Below are positions 41,303 to 50,258 of a stretch of DNA of 64,000 nucleotides, in pieces (position 1 is the stretch's first letter; the number at the start of each line of letters is the position of its first letter). Below the pieces are notes generated by a model. It ran no database searches. It worked only from the letters and a program-made list of their open reading frames with translations, and was not told the origin of the DNA. The stretch lies in contig NZ_PPDK01000001.1 of the NCBI RefSeq assembly GCF_003074135.1, forward strand, positions 1,054,001 to 1,118,000, written 5' to 3'. Position numbers and translations under genes: made by a program. The stretch comes from Euzebya tangerina (GTDB lineage Bacteria; Actinomycetota; Nitriliruptoria; Euzebyales; Euzebyaceae).

Positions 41303-41728
41303 TCAGTCGGACTCGAGCTCCATCGAGACGGAGTTCATGCAGTACCTCGTACCCGTCGGGCCGGGGCCGTCGGGGAAGACATGGCCGAGGTGGCCACCAC
41401 ACCGAGCGCACACCGCCTCCGTGCGCACCATCCCGTGCGAGCGGTCAACCCGTTCCTCGACGGCGTCCGGCGAGATCGGCTCGGTGAAGGACGGCCAGCC
41501 CGAGCCGCTGTTGTACTTGGTCTCGGAGCGGAACAGCTCCGCGCCACAGCCCGCGCAGCGGTACAGGCCCGGGTCCTTGGTGTCCCACAGGGCCCCGGTG
41601 AAGGCCCGCTCCGTCCCGGCCTGACGCAAGACGTGGTACTGCGCCGGGGTCAGCCGACGCTGCCACTCCTCGTCGGTCAGCTCGACTCGGCCGCTCTCCG
41701 GAGAGGTCTTGGGGGTGACATCGGTCAT
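41303..41728 (-). CDS. msrB: Peptide-methionine (R)-S-oxide reductase MsrB
   Basis: Repairs oxidised methionine in proteins. The 141-residue sequence has the structural zinc cysteines C58/C61 (CAGC) and C107/C110 (CARC), the substrate region [12 protein letters not shown], and the catalytic Cys130 in [12 protein letters not shown]. Length is typical. The ATG at 41728 follows an AAGGAAAGGA stretch; an upstream in-frame start at 41758 is less likely. It is divergent from the alkyltransferase-like gene, whose start is 71 nt away. Confidence 0.95.
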   Translation of the reverse strand: MTDVTPKTSPESGRVELTDEEWQRRLTPAQYHVLRQAGTERAFTGALWDTKDPGLYRCAGCGAELFRSETKYNSGSGWPSFTEPISPDAVEERVDRSHGMVRTEAVCARCGGHLGHVFPDGPGPTGTRYCMNSVSMELESD

Positions 41729-41798
41729 GACTGGTCCTTTCCTTGCTGAGGGGGACACTCACGGTAGGTGCAGCGTGCTGTGCAACGATGACTATTCC

Positions 41799-42086
41799 GT
41801 GACATCCGACCCGCCACACTTGACCGAGTTCGCCCGGTCGGTGTACGCGGCGATCCGCACCGTCCCGCCAGGCACCTGTGCCAGCTACGGCGAGATCGCG
41901 CAGGAGGCCGGCCGACCCGGAGCGGCCCGAGGGGTCGGCAGCATCCTTGCGCAGTCCGGCGGGGCAGACCTGCCGTGGTGGCGCATCATCCGTGCCGACG
42001 GGTCCCTGCCCAAGGGGGCCGACCAAGAAGGCCGGTTGCGGGCCGAGGGCGTGACTATCATCAACGGGCGAGTACGGATGACGTGA
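41799..42086 (+). CDS. Alkyltransferase-like (ATL/MGMT family) DNA-binding protein
   Basis: A 95-residue protein homologous to the DNA-binding domain of O6-alkylguanine-DNA alkyltransferase (FARSVYAAIRTVPPGTCASYGEIA, AARGVGSIL). The position of the acceptor Cys in PCHR is Trp60 in PWWRII, so it cannot transfer alkyl groups and belongs with alkyltransferase-like proteins, which flag bulky or alkylated guanines for nucleotide excision repair. Usual ATLs have PWHR; here the His is also Trp. The GTG at 41799 is the likely start. It precedes the 5'-3' exonuclease by 4 nt, forming a small repair operon. Confidence 0.87.
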   Translation: MTSDPPHLTEFARSVYAAIRTVPPGTCASYGEIAQEAGRPGAARGVGSILAQSGGADLPWWRIIRADGSLPKGADQEGRLRAEGVTIINGRVRMT

Positions 42087-42090
42087 CGCG

Positions 42091-43167
42091 ATGGGAGACC
42101 GCACCGGCATGGACTCGATGGCGCTGTTCGACACCGACCTGTCGGTCAACCCTGACGCCATCGCACCGCCGGCCCCGACGGCTGCGGCGACGCCGGCCCC
42201 TGCGCCAAGTCCGGTCCTGGGCGAGACGGTCCTCGCCGTCGACGGCAACTCGCTCGCCCACCGGGCCTATCACGCCTACGGCAACCGTCCGGAGGTCACC
42301 AACCCCGTCGGTGCCGGCCTCTACGGCTTCCTCGCCCTCCTGGCTGCGGTGGTCGACCTGGTGCGGCCCGCCGCGACGATCATCGGGTTTGACTGCCGCA
42401 CGTCCTCGTTCCGCAAGGACCTGTTCTCCGAGTACAAGGGCCAGCGTCCCGAGAAGCCCGACGCGCTGGATGCGCTGCTCGACGAGATCCCCGTGGCCCT
42501 GGACGAGCTGGGCGCGGCCGTCAGGACCGAGCAGGGATATGAGGCCGACGACATCTGCGGGTCCGTCGCTGGAGCCAGCAAGCAGTCGGGCCGGCACTGC
42601 GTCGTCGCCACCTCCGATCGTGACGCCTTCGGGCTGGTCGGCGATGGCGTGGAGGTGCTCCGGATCCGCTCGGGGATGCACCGCGCCCAGCAGTACACCG
42701 CCCGCCGGTTCCGCCGCGAGCTCGGCATCACGCCAGGGCAGTACACCGAGTACGCGGCGCTCCGGGGTGACTCGAGCGACAACCTGCCGGGCATCCACGG
42801 GATCGGGCCGAAGCGGGCCCGAGATCTGCTGCGGCGCTTCGACACCGTCGCCGATGCGGTGGCCGACCCGCTCGGCTGTCGCAGCGTCCTCGGACCCGAG
42901 GTCGGTCAGGTGCTGATCGACGACCACGCCTCGTCGGACTCGGTCTTCCACCGCAACGTCCAGCTGATGACCATCGTGCAAGACCTGGACGTCGACTTGG
43001 ATGATGGGCTGCCGACAACGCCGCCAACCGTGATCGATGAGTGCCTCCGGGAACGCCGGCTGGCCGGCCTCATCGGTCGGATGACCCTCTGCTTCGCCGA
43101 TACCGCCCCGAACGCGCAGGCGCCACCTCTGACCGACGCCGACGTGCCCTCACTGGAGGTCGAGTAG
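42091..43167 (+). CDS. Standalone 5'-3' exonuclease (Pol I N-terminal/FEN type)
   Basis: Structure-specific 5' nuclease of 358 residues, like the isolated 5'-nuclease domain of DNA polymerase I known in actinobacteria. After a Pro/Ala-rich N-terminus of about 35 residues come metal-binding blocks LAVDGNSLAHRAYHA, EQGYEADDICG, VATSDRDAFGLV and the helix-hairpin-helix segment GDSSDNLPGIHGIGPKRA. It should remove RNA primers or flaps. The ATG at 42091 directly follows the alkyltransferase-like gene; an ATG at 42109 would trim six residues. Confidence 0.92.
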   Translation: MGDRTGMDSMALFDTDLSVNPDAIAPPAPTAAATPAPAPSPVLGETVLAVDGNSLAHRAYHAYGNRPEVTNPVGAGLYGFLALLAAVVDLVRPAATIIGFDCRTSSFRKDLFSEYKGQRPEKPDALDALLDEIPVALDELGAAVRTEQGYEADDICGSVAGASKQSGRHCVVATSDRDAFGLVGDGVEVLRIRSGMHRAQQYTARRFRRELGITPGQYTEYAALRGDSSDNLPGIHGIGPKRARDLLRRFDTVADAVADPLGCRSVLGPEVGQVLIDDHASSDSVFHRNVQLMTIVQDLDVDLDDGLPTTPPTVIDECLRERRLAGLIGRMTLCFADTAPNAQAPPLTDADVPSLEVE

Positions 43168-43244
43168 CCGGGGCTGTCGAATTCGGGCCCGCAGGTTCGT
43201 CGTCGGTGGTAGGACCACTGCCACAACCACCGAGGAGCCCGATC

Positions 43245-43919
43245 ATGTCCTTCGACGGCTGGCCACCGGCCATGACCCACTTCTACGCCGAACTCGAGGT
43301 CAACAACACCAAGGAGTTCTGGCAGGCCAACAAGACCACCTACGACGAGTCGGTCCGGGCGCCGATGGAGGCACTCGTCGCCGAACTCGAGGAGGAGTTC
43401 GGGACCGCGAAGGTCTTCCGGCCCTACCGCGACGTCCGCTTCAGCACGGACAAGACGCCCTACAAGACGGAGGTCTCGGCGGTGTTCATGACAGGCGATA
43501 CGCCGGCGATGAGTACCAGTGGTCTCTACGTCCGGGCGAACGCGGATGGCCTTGGCGCCGGAGGGGGCTGCTACCAGATGGCGTCCGACCAGCTCGCCCG
43601 CTTCAGAGCGGCCGTGGAGCAGCAGTCGCTCGCCGACGAGCTGCGTGGTCTCATCAATGACCTGGAGGACGCCGGGTTCACGGTCAACTCCACCACCCTG
43701 AAGACCGCGCCGCGTGGCTGGTCCAAGGACCATCCGCAGATCGACCTGCTCCGCCGCAAGGACATCACCTTCATGCGCGAGGCCCACGTGGACACCCAGC
43801 CGGACCTGGTCCACACCGCAAGAGCCAAGGACTTCGTGGCCGAGACCTTCCGGCGGGGCCAGCCCCTGGTTGCCTGGCTGGACACCCACGTCGGGCCGAC
43901 CACCAAGCCCCGGCGCTAG
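43245..43919 (+). CDS. DUF2461 domain protein
   Basis: A 224-residue cytoplasmic protein of the DUF2461/TIGR02453 family; function unknown. Typical phrases are FYAELEVNNTKEFWQANK, YRDVRFSTDKTPYKTEVSA and GLYVRANADGLGAGGGCY. GAGGAG lies before the ATG at 43245, while a longer frame from 43041 overlaps the exonuclease gene. A 12-bp palindrome follows its stop near 43934 but has no T-run. Confidence 0.9.
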   Translation: MSFDGWPPAMTHFYAELEVNNTKEFWQANKTTYDESVRAPMEALVAELEEEFGTAKVFRPYRDVRFSTDKTPYKTEVSAVFMTGDTPAMSTSGLYVRANADGLGAGGGCYQMASDQLARFRAAVEQQSLADELRGLINDLEDAGFTVNSTTLKTAPRGWSKDHPQIDLLRRKDITFMREAHVDTQPDLVHTARAKDFVAETFRRGQPLVAWLDTHVGPTTKPRR

Positions 43920-43999
43920 CGGGGCCAGATCGCACCATGGTGCACCTGCCCCACAGGGTGAGGTCCACCTGCAACATGTTCCTCCAGGGCGACGGGGGC

Positions 44000-44005
44000 T
44001 AGGCT
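44000..44005 (+). promoter_or_regulatory. TANNNT -10-like box (TAGGCT)
   Basis: TAGGCT ends 7 nt before the ATG at 44013 with no Shine-Dalgarno sequence, the spacing expected for a leaderless transcript. The -35 region is not clear. Confidence 0.45.
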
Positions 44006-44012
44006 CCCACCG

Positions 44013-44375
44013 ATGGAACCGGCCAACGCGCGGAAGTACCTGGGGACGATCCGGATGGGACTGGGGGCGCTCTGGCTGACCCCTCGGGTGGGCGCCCGCT
44101 TCTTCGGCCTGGAACCGGAGAACGACGGAATCGCCTTCCTCGCCCGCCTCTTCGCCGCTCGGGATCTGGCCCTCGGTGCGGCGCTGCTGCAGGCCAGCGG
44201 CGCCGACGTCGCTAGGCAGGTCGACCTCGGCATCATGGTCGACAGCCTCGACCTGGCGGCGGTCCTCTTCGCCGCGCTCCGCAAGGACATCGGCGCCAGG
44301 ACCCTCCTGCTGGCCGGCACCACCGCCGGAGCCGCCATCGCGCTGGGCCTCATGGGACGGGAGCTGGACAGCTGA
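44013..44375 (+). CDS. Small integral membrane protein, DUF4267-like
   Basis: A 120-residue protein with three or four hydrophobic helices (LGTIRMGLGALWLTP, FAARDLALGAALLQ, LDLAAVLFAALR, TLLLAGTTAGAAIALGLMG). The pattern of an Arg-Asp pair at the second helix (AARDLALG) resembles DUF4267 proteins of actinobacteria, often found beside oxidoreductases. The stop overlaps the ATG of the GMC oxidoreductase, so the two are probably translated together. Confidence 0.72.
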   Translation: MEPANARKYLGTIRMGLGALWLTPRVGARFFGLEPENDGIAFLARLFAARDLALGAALLQASGADVARQVDLGIMVDSLDLAAVLFAALRKDIGARTLLLAGTTAGAAIALGLMGRELDS

Positions 44376-45961
44376 TGACCAGCACCACGGGATACGACTA
44401 CGTCATCGTCGGGGCCGGGTCGGCCGGCTGCGTCCTGGCCGGCCGGCTGTCGGAGGACCCCGCCGCCCGGGTCCTGCTGATCGAGGCGGGGTCAGATGAC
44501 ACCCACCAGAACATCCACATCCCGGCCGCCTTCGCCACCCTCTTCAAGACCAAGTGGGACTGGAACTTCGAGACCGAGCCGGCCAAGCAGCTCCACGACC
44601 GCCGGATCTTCTGGCCCCGGGGCAGGATGCTGGGCGGCTCGTCCAGCCTGAACGCCATGATCTACATCCGCGGTCACGCCCGCGACTATGACCGCTGGCG
44701 CGACCACTGGGGCTGCACCGGATGGGGCTACGACGACGTCCTGCCGTGGTTCCGCAAGAGCGAGGACAACGCCACCCACGTCGACCGCTACCACGGCACC
44801 GACGGGCCCCTCCACGTGAACGAGCAGGTCGAGCCACGACCGATGACCCACGCCTTCGTCGAGGCCGCCCAGGAGGCCGGGCACGCGCTCACCCCCGACT
44901 TCAACGGCGAGACCCAGGAGGGCGCCGGGTTCTACCAGGTCACCCAGCACAAGGGCCGCCGCTGGAGCACCGCCGACGCGTTCCTCCGCCCGGCGCTGGA
45001 CCGCCCCAACCTCGACGTCTGGACCGACACGCCGACCCACCGGATCACGTTCGACGGCACCACCGCGACCGGTGTGCAGGTCCGCCGCGAGGGTCAGATC
45101 CAGACCATCGCAGCAGGCGAGGTCATCCTCTCGGCCGGGGCCATCGGCTCACCCCACCTCCTGCTGCTCTCCGGGGTCGGTCCCGCCCACCACCTGGTCG
45201 ACACCGGTGTCCCGGTCGTTGCTGACAGTCCCGGCGTCGGCCAGAACCTGCAGGACCACCTGACGGCCGGGCCCATCTACAACTCGCCCACCAGCGACAG
45301 CCTGCTCGGCGCGGACGACCCGGCCAATCTGCTCAACTTCCTCATCCGCGGCAGGGGTCCCCTCACCTCCAACGTCGGTGAGGGTGGCGTCTTCGCCAAG
45401 ACCGACCCATCGCTGGACGTCCCGGACGTGCAGATGCACTTCGTGCCGGCGACCTACCTGGACGAGGGGCTGACCGAGCCGAAGGAGCATGGTCTCACCC
45501 TCTCCTGCTGCGTACTCCGCCCCCGGTCGGCCGGTTCGATCACGCTCCGAAGCGACAACCCCGAGTGGGCTCCCGCGATCGAGAGCAACTACCTCGACGA
45601 CCCCATCGACGGCGACACGCTGATGGCCGGCTGGGCTCTGGCGGACGAGGTCCTGCACCAGCCGGCGCTGCGCCCGTTCCTGGGTGAGCGGATCGTCCCG
45701 TCGCCGTCGGCGACCACACCCGATGAGCTGCGTGATGCGACACTGCGGCAGGCGCAGACCCTCTACCACCCGGTGGGCACCTGCGCGATGGGGACCCACG
45801 AGGAGGCCGTGGTGGAGCCAGAGGGGCTGACGGTCCGTGGCGTCGACGGCGTCCGCGTGGTGGATGCCTCCGTCATGCCGGACATCGTCGGCGGCAACAC
45901 CAACGCCCCGACGATCATGATCGCCGAGAAGGCAGCCGCCGCGATAGCCCGCAGCGGCTGA
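44375..45961 (+). CDS. GMC-family FAD oxidoreductase (choline dehydrogenase-like)
   Basis: FAD-dependent alcohol oxidase or dehydrogenase of 528 residues. The ADP-binding motif is VGAGSAGCVLAGRLSE (12-27); the first GMC signature is GRMLGGSSSLNAMIYIRG (about 88-105) and the second is SAGAIGSPHLLLLSGVG (about 252-268). The C-terminal catalytic His is in LYHPVGTCAMGT near 466, with the usual Asn in GGNTNAPTIM. Choline, other alcohols or sugars are possible substrates; betaine genes are absent nearby. Followed by a clear hairpin terminator. Confidence 0.92.
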   Translation: MTSTTGYDYVIVGAGSAGCVLAGRLSEDPAARVLLIEAGSDDTHQNIHIPAAFATLFKTKWDWNFETEPAKQLHDRRIFWPRGRMLGGSSSLNAMIYIRGHARDYDRWRDHWGCTGWGYDDVLPWFRKSEDNATHVDRYHGTDGPLHVNEQVEPRPMTHAFVEAAQEAGHALTPDFNGETQEGAGFYQVTQHKGRRWSTADAFLRPALDRPNLDVWTDTPTHRITFDGTTATGVQVRREGQIQTIAAGEVILSAGAIGSPHLLLLSGVGPAHHLVDTGVPVVADSPGVGQNLQDHLTAGPIYNSPTSDSLLGADDPANLLNFLIRGRGPLTSNVGEGGVFAKTDPSLDVPDVQMHFVPATYLDEGLTEPKEHGLTLSCCVLRPRSAGSITLRSDNPEWAPAIESNYLDDPIDGDTLMAGWALADEVLHQPALRPFLGERIVPSPSATTPDELRDATLRQAQTLYHPVGTCAMGTHEEAVVEPEGLTVRGVDGVRVVDASVMPDIVGGNTNAPTIMIAEKAAAAIARSG

Positions 45962-45970
45962 CGGCGAGGG

Positions 45971-45991
45971 AAGGCCGGCCACGCCGGCCTT
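45971..45991 (+). terminator. Terminator hairpin after the GMC oxidoreductase gene
   Basis: AAGGCCGGC at 45971-45979 and GCCGGCCTT at 45983-45991 form a perfect 9-bp stem with a 3-nt loop, ending in TTT. It lies 10 nt after the stop codon. Confidence 0.75.
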
Positions 45992-46067
45992 TCGCGGATG
46001 CGCTGAGCGGAGTACCGTTGTCGGCGGACTGGCGCTCGTCGCCGCAACCACCGCAGTAGGGCTGCAC

Positions 46068-48131
46068 ATGCGCACACGATTCTTCTCCACCGGACTCATC
46101 CTCACGCTGCTCGTCGGCCTCCTCGCCGCCGCTCCAGCCGCGGCCCAGGAACCTGACGCGAGCGTGGAGGTCGTCGACAACGACTTCTCTCCCAACGACG
46201 TCACCATCGATGTCGGCGGGACGGTGGAGTGGGAGTGGACCGGCAACAATCCCCACACCGTCACCAGCAACGATGATGCCTGGGAGGCCTCGCCCGTCCA
46301 GATGTCCGGCACCTTCGAGGTGACGTTCACCGAGCCGGGTACGTACGACTACTTCTGCAGCATCCACAGCGGTCAGGTCGGAAGCGTCACCGTTCGCGGC
46401 GACGAGGGCCCCGTGGGTCCGGTCGACCCCGAGAACGTCAGCGGTGACGACCCGGTCGAGACCGCGCTGTCGTACAGCGCGACCCTGCCGGACGGGTCCA
46501 GTGCCAACGCCATCATCGGGACCTCCGGCACGTTCCCCGACTCGCTGGCCTCCGGCTCGCTGCAGGGCTTCCTGGACGCGCCGCTGCTGCTGACGCCGAC
46601 CGACGATCTGGACGACCGGGTGGAAGCGGAACTGCAGCGCCTGCAGGTGACCGACGTCACGATCCTCGGTGGGGTCGACGCCGTCTCACAGGCGGTGGAG
46701 GACGAACTGGCGGCGCTGGTCTCGCAGGTCACGCGATTGGAGGGCCCCACGCGCATCGAGACCGCGCTCGACATCGCGACGCAGCTGAACACCAGCCAGC
46801 CGGTCGACACCGTGATCCTGGCCCGCGCCTTCGGCGCTGATACGGGCGGCGGGCCCGAGGGCTCGGACGCCTTCGCCGACGCGCTCGGTGGCGGTGCCGT
46901 GGCCGCCCAGAACGAGATCCCGGTACTGCTGACCCGGACCGACGTGCTGGAGCCCGGCGTGTCTGCCTGGCTGACCGACAACCAGGTCCAGACGGTGATC
47001 ATCGCCGGCGGAACGGCGGCCATCTCCGACGGCGTCGCCAGCGGGATCACCGACCTCGGCATCACCGTCGAGCGTCGCGGCGGCAGCAACCGCGTCAGCA
47101 CCGCCATCCGGCTGGCGCTGGGTGGGGCGGAGCCGCTCCTGGAGCCGCTGGCTGACGTCACCCAACCCGCCACCGTGGTCCAGGGGGAGGGCGAGTTGGC
47201 CTGGGCCTCCGGCTTCGCGGCGGCACAGACCTCACCGGGCGGGATCCTGCTGGCGACCGGCGACATCATGCCGGCGGACACGCTCAACTCGGTGTTCGCG
47301 ACAGGTGCGGTCAGATGTGGCGCCACGCTCAGCGACGAGCTGTGCGGCCAGGCGCAGGCCGCCGCGTCAGTCGACGGCAAGGTGCCGGCCCAGTACATCG
47401 CCGTGATGGACAGCGATCAGGAGACACCGCCGAACGACACCGGTGCATCAGGGACTGCTGCGATCTATGCGGCCGGTCCTGAGGGTCTGTGCTTCACCGT
47501 CCAGACGTTCGAGCTGTCGGGACCGATCACGGTCTCCCACATCCACGACGGCGACTTCGGCGTGGCCGGGCCGCCCACGATCACGTTCACGACCGCTGCC
47601 GCGGAGCTCGCTCCGGGGACTCGTACCGGCTGTGTCAACGGCATCCCCCAGGAGCCGCTGGCGGCGTTCACCGCCGATCCGGCAGCGCACTACGTCAACA
47701 TCCACACCGACGCGAACCCGGGTGGCGAGATCCGGGGCCAGGTCTTCGAGCCCGAAGGTCTGCTGGTGGCCGGCCTGAACGGGGACAACGAGGTCCCCGA
47801 ACCCGGTGACCCCGACGCAGAGGGTGTGGCCGTCGTCTGGGACACCGGTGTGGCCGACGAGCTCTGCTACGTCGTCGACCAAGGCGGCCTGACGCCGGCG
47901 GCATCGATGGCTCACATCCACCGCGGCGCAGCGGGTGAGAACGGCGACGTCGTCGTCCCGCTCGACCTCGGCGCCGGTGGCAACCTGTTCGCGCACTGCG
48001 ACCGGGGGCTCGACACCGCCCTGGTCGAGGAGATCCTGACCACCTCGTCGGAGTTCTACGTCAACGTGCACAACGAGCCCTTCCCGGCCGGCGCCATCCG
48101 TGGTCAGCTGGCCGAGGAGTCTCGCGACTAG
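46068..48131 (+). CDS. Secreted cupredoxin-CWB2-CHRD fusion protein
   Basis: A 687-residue exported protein; the signal peptide (LILTLLVGLLAAAPAAAQ) ends near residue 27. Residues 30-110 are a plastocyanin-like cupredoxin with copper ligands His63, Cys97 and His100, but the usual axial Met is Gln103 (CSIHSGQ). Three CWB2 modules cover about 120-445 (TVIIAGGTAAISDGV, GPTRIETALDIATQL). Two CHRD domains follow, near 443-560 and 565-687 (VSHIHDGDFGVAGPP, VNIHTDANPGGEIRGQV, VNVHNEPFPAGAIRGQL). Probably a wall-held electron-transfer or metal protein. Its stop overlaps that of the convergent regulator gene. Confidence 0.88.
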   Translation: MRTRFFSTGLILTLLVGLLAAAPAAAQEPDASVEVVDNDFSPNDVTIDVGGTVEWEWTGNNPHTVTSNDDAWEASPVQMSGTFEVTFTEPGTYDYFCSIHSGQVGSVTVRGDEGPVGPVDPENVSGDDPVETALSYSATLPDGSSANAIIGTSGTFPDSLASGSLQGFLDAPLLLTPTDDLDDRVEAELQRLQVTDVTILGGVDAVSQAVEDELAALVSQVTRLEGPTRIETALDIATQLNTSQPVDTVILARAFGADTGGGPEGSDAFADALGGGAVAAQNEIPVLLTRTDVLEPGVSAWLTDNQVQTVIIAGGTAAISDGVASGITDLGITVERRGGSNRVSTAIRLALGGAEPLLEPLADVTQPATVVQGEGELAWASGFAAAQTSPGGILLATGDIMPADTLNSVFATGAVRCGATLSDELCGQAQAAASVDGKVPAQYIAVMDSDQETPPNDTGASGTAAIYAAGPEGLCFTVQTFELSGPITVSHIHDGDFGVAGPPTITFTTAAAELAPGTRTGCVNGIPQEPLAAFTADPAAHYVNIHTDANPGGEIRGQVFEPEGLLVAGLNGDNEVPEPGDPDAEGVAVVWDTGVADELCYVVDQGGLTPAASMAHIHRGAAGENGDVVVPLDLGAGGNLFAHCDRGLDTALVEEILTTSSEFYVNVHNEPFPAGAIRGQLAEESRD

Positions 48132-49537
48132 GAGACGCCGAGCGCCCGGGCCAGGCCGCCGATCCCTCGATCGATCTGGTCGGGGGTGACGTTCCCGTAG
48201 CCCACGACCCAGCCGGGTCGTTCGGGCGAGCCGGTGTAGTGGTCGGCAAGCGGCACCATGCCGACGGGAGCGGCGCCGCGCTTCACCGCGTCGGTCCACG
48301 GCGCGGGCCGGCCCCTCGGCGGATACAGCGCGGCGTGGATGCCGGCGGCCACGCCTTCGACGGTGTAGCCCGGAAGGTGGCGCTCCACGGCTCGGAGGAG
48401 CCTGGCGCGCCGCTCGCGATAGCGGCCGGTCACCCGCCGGACGTGCCGATCGATGGCTCCTGACTCGAGCAGGATCGCCAGCGCAACCTGGTCGATCGCG
48501 GGGCTCGCCACATCGGAGACGAACTTGAGGTCTTCGAGTGTCCCCACGGCCCACGCCGGAGCGACGACCCAGCCCAATCGAATGGCCGGGGCCAGGACCT
48601 TCGACACGCTGCCGCCGTAGACCACCCGGTCGGGCGCCAGTCCTTGCAGCGCGCCGACGGGCGAGCGGTCGTAGCGGAACTCTGCGTCGTAGTCGTCCTC
48701 CACCACCACGCCACCGGCAGCAGCCCACGCGAGCAGGTCGGCCCGTCGCTGCGGCGACAGCACGGCACCGGTGGGGAACTGATGCGCGGGTGTGACGACC
48801 ACGGATCGTGCCGGGCTCGCGGCGAGTGCGTGGACGTCCAGCCCGTGCTGGTCGACGGCGATCGGCACGGTCTGCGCGCCCCCCGCCTGCATCGTCAGGG
48901 TCACTCCGACCGAGCCGGGATCCTCCACCGCCACCGGACCGGTGTCGTGCTCCACGAGCGCTTCGGCGATCAGCCGGCAGCCCTGTGCATACCCGGTGGT
49001 GACGATGATCCGGTCTGGTGGTGCGACCACCGCCCGAGTTCGGCCGAGATAGGCCGTCAGGGCTTCCCGCAGCCGGGATTGGCCACGGGCATCCCCGTAG
49101 GCCAGATCTCGGTCGGTCATCTCGGTCAAGGCCTGCTCGACCGCGCGGGACCACTCCCGCCGTGGAAACGACGCGAGGTCGGGAAGTCCGGGGTTGCGCG
49201 CCCGACTGCGGTCGACGCCGCGGCGGGCCGTGGTGGCCGCGCTGGCCACCTGACCGACCACGGTTCCCGACCCGGTCTGAGCCACGAGGTAGCCCTCGGC
49301 GGTGAGTTGCTCATAGGCCCGGACGACCACCCCGCGGGACACGCCGATGTCATCGGCCAGCGGCCGAGATGCCGGCAGCGTCGTCCCGACCGGCAGCCTG
49401 CCCGTTCGCACTGCCGCTCGGATCTCCTCGGCCAGCGCGGCCGAACGACCACGAGGTGGGGCCTGTGCAACTCGCTCGACCATCATCCGACGGCCGAAAT
49501 TGGTCCCGTTGTTGGGAGACGATTCGGCATCACTCAC
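48128..49537 (-). CDS. MocR/PdxR-type transcriptional regulator
   Basis: A 469-residue fusion of an N-terminal GntR winged helix and a C-terminal class I aminotransferase-like PLP domain. The helix-turn-helix part reads LAEEIRAAVRTGRLPVGTTLPASRPLADDIGVSRGVV and the PLP Lys lies in GGSVSKVLAPAIRLGW. MocR proteins sense PLP or amine ligands and often regulate a divergent operon. Here it is divergent from azlCD, with only 28 bp between the two start codons, so branched-chain amino acid export is the likely target. The GTG at 49537 is the start in use. Confidence 0.9.
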   Translation of the reverse strand: MSDAESSPNNGTNFGRRMMVERVAQAPPRGRSAALAEEIRAAVRTGRLPVGTTLPASRPLADDIGVSRGVVVRAYEQLTAEGYLVAQTGSGTVVGQVASAATTARRGVDRSRARNPGLPDLASFPRREWSRAVEQALTEMTDRDLAYGDARGQSRLREALTAYLGRTRAVVAPPDRIIVTTGYAQGCRLIAEALVEHDTGPVAVEDPGSVGVTLTMQAGGAQTVPIAVDQHGLDVHALAASPARSVVVTPAHQFPTGAVLSPQRRADLLAWAAAGGVVVEDDYDAEFRYDRSPVGALQGLAPDRVVYGGSVSKVLAPAIRLGWVVAPAWAVGTLEDLKFVSDVASPAIDQVALAILLESGAIDRHVRRVTGRYRERRARLLRAVERHLPGYTVEGVAAGIHAALYPPRGRPAPWTDAVKRGAAPVGMVPLADHYTGSPERPGWVVGYGNVTPDQIDRGIGGLARALGVS

Positions 49538-49553
49538 GGGGCCATACTGCCCC

Positions 49554-49559
49554 TATCGT
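49554..49559 (+). promoter_or_regulatory. TANNNT -10-like box (TATCGT) for azlC
   Basis: TATCGT ends 6 nt before the azlC ATG at 49566 and no Shine-Dalgarno sequence is present, indicating a leaderless start. It lies between azlC and the divergent MocR gene, so the regulator's site should overlap. Confidence 0.5.
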
Positions 49560-49565
49560 GATCGC

Positions 49566-50258
49566 ATGACCACACCAGACCGCCACGGAGAGGTTCGCCC
49601 CGCCCTGATCGAAGCACTTCCCGTCGCCGCCGCCATCGGTGTCTTCGGCGTCATCTACGGTGCAACCGCTACCAGCGTGATGACGCCTGCCCAGACGGTG
49701 GCCAGCTCGGTCCTCATGTTCTCGGGCGCTGCGCAGTTCACGTTGATCGGGCTACTGGATGCCCAAGCGACGGCGGTCGCCGTCGTCATGGCCGTGGCCG
49801 CACTGGGGCTGCGACACCTGCCGCTGGCCGCGGTGCTGCTGCCCCGGCTCCCTTCGGGCCGCGTCGGCCGGGCCGGCTTGGCACTGCTCCTGGTCGACGA
49901 GAGCGCGGGTTTGGCCGTCGCATCACCCCGATCGGCGCGGTTGACCATGCTGACCGTCGGTCTGAGCGCCGGTGGCGCCTGGGTCGTCGGCACGATCGTG
50001 GGGGTGCTGGGTGGCAACCTGCTCGGCTTGGCAGGGGTGGCGTCGGCCGTGTTCGTGATCCTGTTCATCGGCCTCAGTGCGCTGACGACACGAGACCGCT
50101 CCGACGGCGTCCGAGCCGGGATTGCGGCCGGTGTCACCGCCGTGCTGCTGACGGTGGTGCCACAGGTCGGGGCCATCGGTGCGGTTGCCGTTGCGACCCT
50201 CGTCGCGCTGACCACGCGGCGGGGTGCGACGCGACCAGCGGCGGAGGTCGGCAGATGA
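49566..50258 (+). CDS. azlC: AzlC-type branched-chain amino acid exporter subunit
   Basis: Large subunit of a two-part exporter for branched-chain amino acids or analogues, 230 residues with about six helices. The start PALIEALPVAAAIGVFGVIYGATA and the segments SVLMFSGAAQFTLIGLL and GLRHLPLAAVLLPRL are typical of AzlC/BrnF. The ATG at 49566 is used; an open frame extends far upstream through the divergent regulator gene. Overlaps azlD by ATGA. Confidence 0.9.
   Translation: MTTPDRHGEVRPALIEALPVAAAIGVFGVIYGATATSVMTPAQTVASSVLMFSGAAQFTLIGLLDAQATAVAVVMAVAALGLRHLPLAAVLLPRLPSGRVGRAGLALLLVDESAGLAVASPRSARLTMLTVGLSAGGAWVVGTIVGVLGGNLLGLAGVASAVFVILFIGLSALTTRDRSDGVRAGIAAGVTAVLLTVVPQVGAIGAVAVATLVALTTRRGATRPAAEVGR

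Noticed and set aside
43933-43944. 12-bp palindrome GCACCATGGTGC after the DUF2461 gene as a terminator
   Set aside because: No loop, no T-run; too short to support termination.
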